A stretch of 64,000 nucleotides of DNA, taken from positions 15,340,001 to 15,404,000 of the forward strand of contig JAVTVX010000035.1 in assembly GCA_033439265.1 (NCBI GenBank), written 5' to 3'. This stretch comes from Dillenia suffruticosa. Taxonomy: Eukaryota > Streptophyta > Magnoliopsida > Dilleniales > Dilleniaceae. Below, piece by piece: positions 55,645-64,000 of this stretch. The notes beneath the pieces are model-generated. The model saw nothing but the letters and a program-made list of their open reading frames with translations, had not been told where the DNA came from and did no database searches. The number at the start of each line of letters is the position of its first letter. The first letter of the stretch is position 1. A program made the position numbers and the translations under genes.

Positions 55645-55879
55645 ACAATAGGCTATTATCCCTATTCTTGTTCTTGTTTAGCCACCATTAAACTCTAATT
55701 GCTATTAAACCAAAATCACCATTTGTTTCTTATTTTTCAAGAATATAGGTAAGGAGGTTCTAGGCGTATCTAGGGGTGAACATTAATAGGCGAGGAGTCA
55801 TGGTAGTGGAATGAGAAAATTCAAACTGCTATATGAACCAAACGTGAGCATTATAGGAACCTTAATAGTAATAGAGGGA
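55645..55879 (+). other. Gypsy leader fragment
   Basis: Sequence after the primer site without a credible gag frame. It runs into RTE sequence at about 55880, so the gypsy internal region is lost beyond this point. Confidence 0.4.
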
Positions 55880-56260
55880 GCAATACACTTGAGAAGTATA
55901 AGAATTCAAAAAAAAAAAAAAAGGTAAAGAAAATTATTTGTGAATCAAAAGGTAAGGTATATAATGAATTATATAAGAAACTAGAAATTACGGATGGAGA
56001 AAAAAAGATTTACAAAATTGTCAAACAAAAAGATAGGAAGAGGAAAGATTTAAATATTGTTAAGTGTATTAAGAGTAAGACCAATAGTATTTTTGTAAGG
56101 AATGAGGATATAAGAAGACATTAAAGAGATTATTTTGATAATTTTTGTAATATTAAGGGTACAAGAGATATCGTTGATATCACTATACCTGTAGAGGAGA
56201 TCAATAGAGATTTTAAATGTAAAATTCATTCCGATGAAGTAAGGGAGTTTACGTGATTTC
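55880..56260 (+). pseudogene. RTE-type LINE fragment (linker between endonuclease and RT)
   Basis: Plus-strand reading: 'GKVYNELYKKLETTDGEKKI', 'YKIVKQKDRKRKDLNIVKC', 'IKSKTNSIFVRNEDIRRH' then a stop, and 'RDYFDNFCNI'. This is the segment of plant RTE ORFs just ahead of the RT fingers. It is cut off at about 56260 before RT. It covers a portion missing from the 5845-7160 copy. A poly-A run (55907-55922) lies near its left edge. Confidence 0.75.
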
Positions 56261-57230
56261 AGTATCATGAATTCGGGTAACTATACCCTAATCAAGTGTT
56301 ATGTATAATGATGTGAGCAAGTGTCGTTCTCGTGAGGATAATTTGTAATATCATTTATGAATTAGTCTATTTAAGTTGGACAAACCAAATCACAATTATG
56401 AAGATATTGAAGCACTAAAATCAATTGACAAAAGACCCTAAGACATCAATTTTATCTATTTTAAATCTTTCATATAGTCGAATCTTTTCATAACTTCCAA
56501 GTTTATTGATTAATGAATTATTGTATATGATGGTAGATTTCGTAAAATTAGATCTCATCCAATGGTCATGTCACATACCCTAATTTAGTTGTAAGAAATA
56601 ACTTATAATTAATAATGAGATAGGTGTATTACCTGAAACATGGGAATTAGGTATGAAATCAAACACTTAGAATATTAAAAACCTAGGTTTGACCAGCTCA
56701 CTGGAAATTAAGTACTCTAAAAATGAGGTATTTGAAATATCTAAAAAACAAGAAAGAAAAGTCTCGATAATTGTTTCTTATATATCAAATAAGTTAAAAC
56801 CTATTTTTTTTAGAATTTTTTTAAGCAATTAGCCCTCCAAATAAAATCCAACAAAGTTAGCCGTTTCGACTTTTGTTCGTGAAAGAAAAAGTTGACTTTT
56901 ATTCTTAAGGAATTAGGTCTTGAAACTATTTTTATTAAATCCAAATCGGGGATATTTCCTTATTTATTTATAATTCTTAAGTAAATGTTCATTTACTTAA
57001 ATGATATTATATGGAAATAAGTGAACTAATAAAAAATAACCTAGAATACATTCCTTCTTCAATGCCACCGACCATCACCGACCACAACACTTGTCTTGCA
57101 ATAAGCTAAACCACTTGGAAGACAAATGTCTTGCATCAAGGATATGTGTCTTCTATAATTGACAAATGGAAGAATACATGGCTTGCATCAAGGACAAGAA
57201 CCTTACATGATAAACATGTGTCCTAACACA
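56261..57230. other. Unclassified, possibly retrotransposon-derived
   Basis: No coding frame. The segment 'agtgtcgttctcgtgaggat' near 56310 resembles a stretch common near the 3' ends of plant Athila/Tat-like gypsy elements, but this is a weak match made from memory. The remainder is AT-rich. Confidence 0.35.
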
Positions 57231-57400
57231 TGTCAATAATCTATCATCCAACTATGGCTATAAATACCCCATCCCCTTCGTTCCAAAAACATCAAGCAAT
57301 CTGTGAGGAAGAGAGAAAAGAAAGAGAGGAAGGAGGAAAGAAAAGAAGAGAAAGGAAGGAAAATGAAAAAGGAAAGAACATCTTAGACAACTGTTTGAAG
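57231..57400 (+). promoter_or_regulatory. Promoter-like TATA box and purine-rich leader
   Basis: 'gctataaatacccc' (57250-57263) is a good plant TATA box. About 40 bases downstream begins an almost pure A/G tract (57304-57378). This layout fits the U3-R boundary of an LTR or a gene 5' leader. No coding frame follows within 1 kb on the same strand, so an LTR is more likely. Confidence 0.4.
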
Positions 57401-58156
57401 TGAGTGTTCTTTATATTTATATATATTATGTAAAACTACCATGATTTACTACTGATTTCATGATTTATTATCATTACTATGATTTACTACTATTACAATG
57501 ATTCCTACTACAACATCAATGTATGTGTTTGTGTTTGTTATATAAGCCGATATGTGTGGAGATAATTCGAGTAAGTAAGGATTTTGTCGAACATCAAAAT
57601 ACATACCGATAGCACCCCATTATTGTGAATAGGAGGTTTATCTACTTAATGCGGGGGAGACTGTTAGGTCTTTCCGAAATTAGATCTCCTGAGAGGGATA
57701 AGAAGACTGTTCTTATGGAAAGATAAGACGAAAGTAAATTATTACTTGTACTATATTATGTTACTGTTATAATTCAATTATATATGTTATTGCTGCATAG
57801 AAAGCTTTCTCAAAAAGATTTTGCAATAAAACCATTATCATATAATTTTATAATGAATTTTTACAAATGCACACACGGACCTTGCTGGGCTATCAAGCTC
57901 ACACCAAAAAATTATTTTAGATCCTACAGAAACAAAGGTCGAGGAAGATTAAATGAATGGGTAGAGATAACTTTGTTGGGATAATCTTTCTAGTATAGAA
58001 GTTTAATTGCTTTATCATGTATAGAAGACATTTATAATATACAGCGATTTAAATAAATGAAAGATCTACTATTTTAGTATAACTTCCACTACCATGCAAG
58101 CGACTAAGCTTGGGTGAGAACTGGTAAGCCCTGGTGAGGGGGTTGGATTTAGAGCA
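57401..58156. other. Unclassified non-coding
   Basis: This contains short near-repeats of 'atgatttactact' (57440-57500). The plus-strand frame at 57784-57984 (66 codons) has no recognisable domain. I see no gene here. Confidence 0.4.
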
Positions 58157-59305
58157 TGACAGATCATGCAATGAAATCTCTAATTTAACTAATCAAAACC
58201 CAATAGTCATATAATTTGATTAATTTAAATTGCAATAAATTATATGGAAATCTATAATTTAGGATTTACCATAAATGCCCACACACAAAATTAATTTTCG
58301 ATCGATATCATAATTTCATGTGGATTGTATTGTTTGGACTAATATCATGTAATTATATTCGTCATGCATGCAATTAATCTCAAATCATACAAAACGTAAA
58401 TCTAAATATTTTGAAGCATTATGATCAACAACAAAATTTATCATACAATAATCATGCCAACAAAACTTAAAGGAAAGAAATAAATTCGGTCCATATAATT
58501 AATTAAAAACAAAATCCATTGAGTTTTAGGAACAAAAATAATTAGCTAGATATTATAAAGAAAAATAAAAAAAAGAGTAGAAGACATTACAACCCTTTTA
58601 TACAAGAAGAACATGAAAATCACGTTCTCTGATGGAGGCTGCCAGGGTTCACTCCTTCCTCCTCCAAGAATCTAAATGAGAGTGTAAAGTATGTGCAAAA
58701 AAATTGCCTCCTTTTGTTTACCCTAGAAAGAGTTTTATTTATAGAACCAAAACCCTAAATTTTTAGTAAAATGGTAGTCGCAAGTTTTTAGGAAACTTTT
58801 CCTTTTCTTCGATTTGGAAACTTTCTCTCGATGTGATGGTAGAGATCTCTTGCATTCCAATGAATTAGCAATCTCTCCTCTGATTTTGGAATATTTCCTT
58901 GAGTTAACATTAGCGTGTTTCTAAAAATTACTCCATAGACATGTACACTCAGTTTCCTTTTTTAGTAGGGACTTGACTTTCAGTATTGTAGCAAATTCTA
59001 CCTAATTTTTGTATACTTTTTTGTTTGAATTAGTTTCTGGACTCTTCATAAGATTTGTAAGTCTTTAAATCTAGTTTCACTATATCAAGAATCAACCCAA
59101 ACAGACATTGGAGTAGAGAGATAAGTACAAAATACAAACAACTGCTCATCCAGTTTGAATTTTTTTAAATAAATCCAATGTTTTCTAAATCAATATCCAT
59201 GAATTTAATTAGTGTAATATCATAAATTAAGTTTTAAAACATTCCTAAAATTCATAAATAAAGGCTAAAATAATATAATTTAACTGTATAAAATTAGTGT
59301 TATCA
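58157..59305 (-). repeat. Athila-type gypsy 3' LTR (about 1.15 kb)
   Basis: It lies immediately beyond a polypurine tract (minus strand 'CAAGTGTGGGGGTATT', 59306-59321). A TATA box 'CTATAAATAAAA' lies on the minus strand at about 58734-58745. The outer end is placed at 'tgacagatcatgc' (58157) because it gives TG/CA termini. The partner LTR is outside the window, so the boundary and target duplication are unverified. Confidence 0.65.
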
Positions 59306-60850
59306 AATACCCCCACACTTGAATATTTGCTTATTCTCAAGCAAGGCATATAACAAAAACACCTTTTTTCCAAGCCAATTCAACTTTTTGAAGATCCAAA
59401 CTATGCATATGACAAGTTTAAATCAAAATTGCAATAAAAACAATCAATATTTCATGGCATTTAGCACCAGAGCAATTATTGCATCCCCTACAGTCTCTTT
59501 GAAATCAAGAACAATGCAATATCCAACCATCCTCACAATTGATTCGCTCAATGCACTCAATTTTATAGAACTTGTATGTGTATCACTCAAATGAACACAA
59601 TTGGATGACATTATCATAGATTTGCTAATATATTACATCTCCAACATGAAATCCATACACTAATCAAAATATCTTTTATTTGGTTGTAATGGACTAGGGT
59701 CAAGGGTAGGATAAAACAAAGAAAAATAGGCACAAAAAATGTTGATCATTCACTAAAAATATTCAAGTATCAAGACATGATATGTTTCACGTTTCTAAAG
59801 TAAAGAAAACACAAACATTAACAACTTCCAACAATAACCCCAACAAATATGAAATGGAACTCCAACTCCAAGAATGAACAATTTTACATGACTTTTTCTA
59901 AAGATTTTTTTTCTTTTTTTTTTCTTTTTTTTTTTTGTAACTCAATATGTTAATTCTCTTTTTTTTTTTTGCTGCACTAGACCTCATTTATCACGCTACC
60001 AGAGAAAAAAAAGACTCCAACACATAAGAACATAATGTCATGCTATCAATCTTAAGTAAATTAGTGAATTCAAGTTCAAATTTAAGAGTTAGAAAAAACA
60101 CAAGTTATGGGAAAAATTATGTGGCTAATTCAAGAAAAAGTCTAGACTCAAATGGACTAACTAAGAGATATATAATGTTAGGGAAGGTATTTTTTGAAGG
60201 TCATGGCGTGTTAAACCCAGGTGGCTTAGTCATTTTAGTGCAGGAAAATAAAAAATGAAGTCTCGACATGTATAACAAAACAAGTTCTAAAATGACCATT
60301 CCACTGCGATATGTGATCAACAACAACAATGAGAGAACAAGGAATGAATTGCTCTTTACTGGCTCAATTACTCACTTTGGTAAGTTTTATGTTAAATTTT
60401 TCATGTTTATCTTTCAAATCAACCATTAAAAAAGGAATAGCTAATCATGTACAAGATGACCACTAATATCAATCATTCTTCATACAATCTGACTCAAATT
60501 AAGTAACACACAAAGACTTGAAGACTTGAGAACATTTTGTTGGCTTGGTCAAAAAAATTCAACAAAAACTCAAATTTCAAAAAAAAAAAAAAATCAACCT
60601 TCATATATGCTCCCCCCACAATTAAATTAAGCATTGTCCGCAATGTGCAAGATGAATAAAATAAAAAGAAAGAAAAAAAGAATAGAAAACTCCCCTCTCA
60701 AATCCAGTGAGCCTGCAATTTCCTCTTTAGTAGCAATTTCTTTTCCTCTCATGCAAAGGACTTCTTATGCTATTGAATCACTGAAGAAAATGGTGGACCC
60801 TTCCTTCAAGTTGCTCCCATCCTTATGGATCTTCAAATGATGCCAATTGA
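59306..60850 (-). other. Athila-type 3' internal non-coding region
   Basis: About 1.5 kb between the integrase end and the polypurine tract. Athila elements can carry an env-like frame here, but none is visible. T-rich runs occur at 59908-59970. Plus-strand ORFs (59319-59594, 60040-60258) are antisense and carry no domain. Confidence 0.55.
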
Positions 60851-61990
60851 CCTTGAATTTTTCACCTTACTAATTGGAAAGCTCTATAGCTCCATACAGG
60901 AAAACTTATGTCACCACGAATGGTCCATACCATCTTGGTCTCAAGTTGGGAGTTATACAATAATATTTTACAATAATACTTTATCCCAAATATTGAACTC
61001 TCGTTTCTTGATTCTATCATCGTATCATGCCTTTGTCCTTTCCTTATAAATTCGCGCATTCTCAAATGTCTCATTCTGTCATTCCTCCAGCTCATTTAAT
61101 TACAACTTCCGCTCTTTACTAGCAAGAGTTAAATCAAAGTTAAGATATTCCATTACTCAATATACCTCATGCTCTAACTCAACAAGAGACATGCCTTATT
61201 ATAAACTAAATGATAAGGTGACATACCAATTGGAGACTTGTATGTTGTCCTATAAACTCAAAGTGCATCATCTAATTTTATGGACAAATCCTTATGAGAA
61301 AGATTCACAGTTTATTCCAAAATACTTTTTAGTTCGCAATTTGAAATCTCAACTTGTCCACTAGTTTGGGGATGATAGGGGATAGCAATCTTATGAATAA
61401 AACCATATTTAGCTAAGAAATTTTCAAAATCTAAACGAAAATGCGAATCTCCATCACTAATAATTGCATTAGGAACACAAAAATGGGAAAAAAAATATTT
61501 TTCATTTTTAATTTCACAATTTTAGAATCACTTTTCACATATGGAACTGCCTCTATCCACTTGCTCACATATTCAACAGCAATTGGGATATAAACTCATT
61601 ATTAAAAGATTTTGGAAAAACCAACATGAGATCTATACCCCAAACATAAAAAATATCCATAATTAAAGTATTATTTAGGGGCATCTCATATCAATTTGAA
61701 ATATTCCCACTTCGTTGACATTGGTCACATACATGAACATAAAAATGAGCATCCTTAAACAAAGTTGGCTAATAAAATTTAAACTAAAGTATCTTAGTTG
61801 TTGTATGAGATGGTCCATGATGGCCACCGGCTTTCTTATTATGACAAAAACTAAGGATCCTACTTACCTCCTATTAGGACACGTGTCTTCTAATGATACC
61901 ATCACCATAAACCTTATACAAGTAGGGTTCACCGGTAGACAGTGGCATGCATCGGAAATAAATTTCTTTTTCTACTGTCACGTTAATCCC
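60851..61990 (-). pseudogene. Athila-type integrase
   Basis: Minus-strand order: zinc-finger remnant around 61690-61760 (peptides like 'CSCM' and 'PMSTKWEYF', normally CDVCQRTGN.S), the core with a 'PKLVDKL' remnant of YHPQTSGQ.E (about 61350-61380), then the C-terminal segment 'KYYCKILLYNSQLETKMVWT' and 'DISFPVWSYRAFQLVR' (60862-61000). The last normally reads KVLLYNSRL..FPGKL.S.W.GPF. Many stops and frameshifts; catalytic acids are not confidently seen. Confidence 0.68.
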
Positions 61991-62480
61991 CATGGCTTAA
62001 TCCTATAAATAAGATAATTAACAAAGTCAGCATACCATAGTTCATCAGTATAAGTAACAGAAAATAAATCTTCATCAAGAAAAGAATCATTTAGAGGATG
62101 ATCAACTGTTATTTGCCTGCAATTGAGATAAATGGTCGCAACTATATTATCAACTCGTTTTGTATCTACTATCTCGATGCCAAATTCTTGCAAAAAGAGA
62201 ATCAAATGCAACAACCTGGGTTTTACATCTATTTTTGATATCAAATATTTAAGTGTAGAATTGTCAGTATGAATAATAATCTTAGATAGCAACAAGTAAG
62301 ATTGAAATTTCTCGAGTGAAAGATCATAGCAAATAGATTTTTCTCGATGGTGGTGTACAATTTTTTAGGCTCATTCATAGTCCCATAATATATAACATGA
62401 AATTTCTTATCCACAATTTGACCTAAATCTGCAGCTACATTGTCATCACTCGCATCACAGTAAATGTCAAAAGACAAATC
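61978..62480 (-). pseudogene. Athila-type RNase H
   Basis: Two overlapping frames: 'SFDIYCDASDDNVAADLGQI' and 'HVIYYGTMNEPKKLYTTIEK' then 'NLFAMIF' (62330-62477), and 'IIIHTDNSTLKYLISKIDVK' with 'RLLHLILFLQEFGIEIVDTK' (62130-62295). D of 'CDASD' and D of 'HTDNS' correspond to RNase H catalytic residues. A frameshift near 62290 separates the parts. Confidence 0.85.
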
Positions 62481-63344
62481 TCACCTAGGTGGTTGCACAA
62501 TAGGAGCCTCAATCAATTTCGACTTTAGGCAATTAAAGACATTCAAATAAGAATTATCAATTACAAAAGGTGTATCTTTCATTAAAAGATTGGTTAGATG
62601 TCTAGCAATTTTATAAAATTCCTTGATGAATTTATTATAAAAACCTGCATGCTCTAGAATTCTCTAACATCTTTTAATGATTTAGGGGGAGAGAGTTTTT
62701 CAATAAATTTGACTTTTGCTCTATTAATTTCTATTCCCCTAGAAGACACCTTATGATCCAAAACAATACCTTCTTTTATAATAAAATGACATTTTTCCCA
62801 ATTAAGTACCAAGTTGGTTTCCCCACACCTCTTTAAAACTCGCTCCAAGTTATTCAAACAACTATCAAATGAGAAACCAAACACAGAAGAATTATCCATA
62901 AAAACCTCCATAAAATCATCAACAAAATTATCATGGGTTTGGTTATTTGCAAACCCTCCAACCTGTGATAATATGTCTAGGGATCAACTTCTTTTTATCA
63001 TTTTCAACTATAGTTATCTCATGCTCCTTAAGCACAACTTGTAAAAGATTTAACCAAACGGAATCTGAGATAGGAAAGATAAAATCTGTATCAAGCCATT
63101 TAATGATCTCCTTCTTTACTACCTTTTTAAGGTGCCTATTCAGCCTCCTTTATGGTTGAGCCATGGCTTTGAACTTGCTTTCCAACAAGATCTTTTGCAT
63201 ACAAATTAAGAGATCTAAGACATGGATGTTGGTGATGGTCAAGGCTATTGCTTTCCTATGTTCTTGTAAAACTTGCAACAATTTCTCTTCCTCAAAACTT
63301 ATCAATATAGTCACTAGAAATATTGAAGAACTATCTAAAAAGTC
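62481..63344 (-). pseudogene. Athila-type reverse transcriptase with internal deletion
   Basis: The N-terminal part reads 'FEEEKLLQVLQEHRKAIALT', 'LNRHLKKVVKKEIIKWLDTD', 'FIFPISDSVW' and 'IPRHIITGWRVCK' (62960-63300). GWRVC should continue to the palm (IDYRKLN and onward), but here it is followed almost directly by 'NFVDDFMEVFMDNSSVFG' (about 62880-62930). Roughly 110 residues of fingers and palm are missing. The catalytic pair FMDD reads FMDN. The C-terminal part continues with 'LKRCGETNLVLNWEKCHFII' and 'KVKFIEKLSPPKSLKDVREF' (62654-62830). Confidence 0.85.
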
Positions 63345-63567
63345 CACTACCAGAAAACACGACATCAGCAATGAAAAATTATCGTCGGACAAAAATTCGT
63401 TGCTAATAGTGACGAATTACCGTCAGACTCTCTTCCAAGAGATTTGTGACGGATTAGCAATGGAAATTAGTGACGAAAATATTTCCGTCGCTAATACCCT
63501 TTAACGACGGATTTATAACTTTCAACGATGAAAATTTCTATTACTGATGCCGTATTTTCTGGTAATG
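63345..63567. mobile_element. CACTA-type MITE (223 bp), TSD GTC
   Basis: The termini 'CACTACCAGAAAACACGACA' (63345) and the inverted 'TGCCGTATTTTCTGGTAATG' (ending 63567) form about 32-bp imperfect inverted repeats. A perfect 3-bp duplication GTC flanks it (63342-63344, 63568-63570). The interior has 'tagtgacgaa', 'gtgacggatta' and 'tttccgtcgctaa' motifs like the subterminal repeats of the CACTA element at 28178. It sits within Athila coding: 'KHLPSYLKYD' upstream continues as 'FLDSSSIF' after it. There is no coding capacity. Confidence 0.92.
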
Positions 63568-64000
63568 GTCATATTTCAAATAAGAAGGAAGATGTTTGAG
63601 TTTAGGTGCGAAAGATGGTTGAGCAGCTGGCAATGATATGTCACTTTTCTCCTCGGCACTCAAAAACCCTTGCAAGCTCTAGCATCGTGTAGGGAAGGTA
63701 CGAAGTTCTCCTAAATTTGCATCTAAAATAGCACAGGCATCAACATGTTCATTATCTAAAAAGTCATGATTTACATGCAACAAATTAGTAATACAATTTT
63801 CAATAGGATTAATAAAGTAAGATGTCAAAATCATATTCAGCAATCCTCTCAAGTAATCAACTCTAAAGACTTTTTGTTTATTAAAATTTGTCATGGAGTG
63901 AAAGGCATCAAACTCAATTTTTTTTTCATTAATTCTCAAAATTAATTTTCCACCATAAATTTCAATTAAAGCACGTGCAATGGCAAAAAAAGGTCGACCA
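63568..64000 (-). pseudogene. Athila-type protease/RT-connecting region, continuing off the window
   Basis: Minus-strand frame 63679-63939 contains 'KKIEFDAFHSMTNFNKQKVF' and 'RVDYLRGLLN', the region after the protease in Athila polyproteins (FDAMK.P...ECFRVD). At 63570-63640 'SLPAAQPSFAPKLKHLPSYL' leads into the RT. The protease catalytic site and gag should lie beyond 64000. Confidence 0.78.

Noticed and set aside
57784..57984. 66-codon plus-strand ORF downstream of the promoter-like site
   Set aside because: It is more than 500 bases from the TATA box, shows no domain, and earlier ATGs intervene.

Overview
The window is a repeat-dominated stretch of an angiosperm nuclear genome. The evidence is the mobile-element population: Ty1-copia and Ty3-gypsy LTR retrotransposons primed by initiator tRNA-Met (TGGTATCAGA sites), a chromodomain-bearing Tekay/Del-type chromovirus, an Athila-type gypsy element, RTE-type LINE fragments and CACTA DNA transposons with 3-bp target duplications. 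I found no intact host protein-coding gene, tRNA or rRNA. Almost every coding remnant carries stops or frameshifts. Lineage names rest on recognising protein motifs by eye, not on a search.

Layout. 1-3300: AT-rich DNA with degenerate ~0.4-0.5 kb direct repeats. 3300-5545: a decayed En/Spm (Ptta)-type transposase-like gene followed by a ~42-bp minisatellite array. 5845-7160: 5'-truncated RTE LINE. 7200-7960: first array of a ~107-bp AT-rich minisatellite. 7961-10887: 5' half of a copia element (copia-1, minus strand). 10890-35946: a nested stack. Its base is copia-2 (minus), with a 3.45-kb solo gypsy LTR (14301-17754) inside pol and a second solo LTR of the same type (21453-35009) inside its 5' LTR. 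That second solo LTR was itself hit by copia-3 (22120-32268, TSD CTCAT), whose gag was then hit by a 2.3-kb non-autonomous CACTA element (28178-30482, TSD TTC). 35985-36540: array of GTCGAC-centred repeats. 36678-38040: second array of the 107-bp minisatellite. 38720-54111: a Tekay-type chromovirus (minus, TSD GTTAC) with 3.2-kb LTRs, in which the zinc-knuckle/protease/RT/RNase H block is tandemly amplified. 54112-55640: gypsy tails and LTRs in inverted orientation around a GA-rich core. 55880-56260: second RTE fragment. 58157-64000: Athila-type element (minus, running off the window) carrying a 223-bp CACTA-type MITE.

How it works together: the elements record a history of insertion into insertion. 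Target duplications and the re-joining of interrupted coding or LTR sequence across each insertion give the order of events. The most unusual objects are the amplified pol block inside the Tekay element, the LTR apparently shared by copia-1 and copia-2, the 42-bp array with a local trimeric higher-order period, and the 107-bp family on both sides of the nested copia stack.
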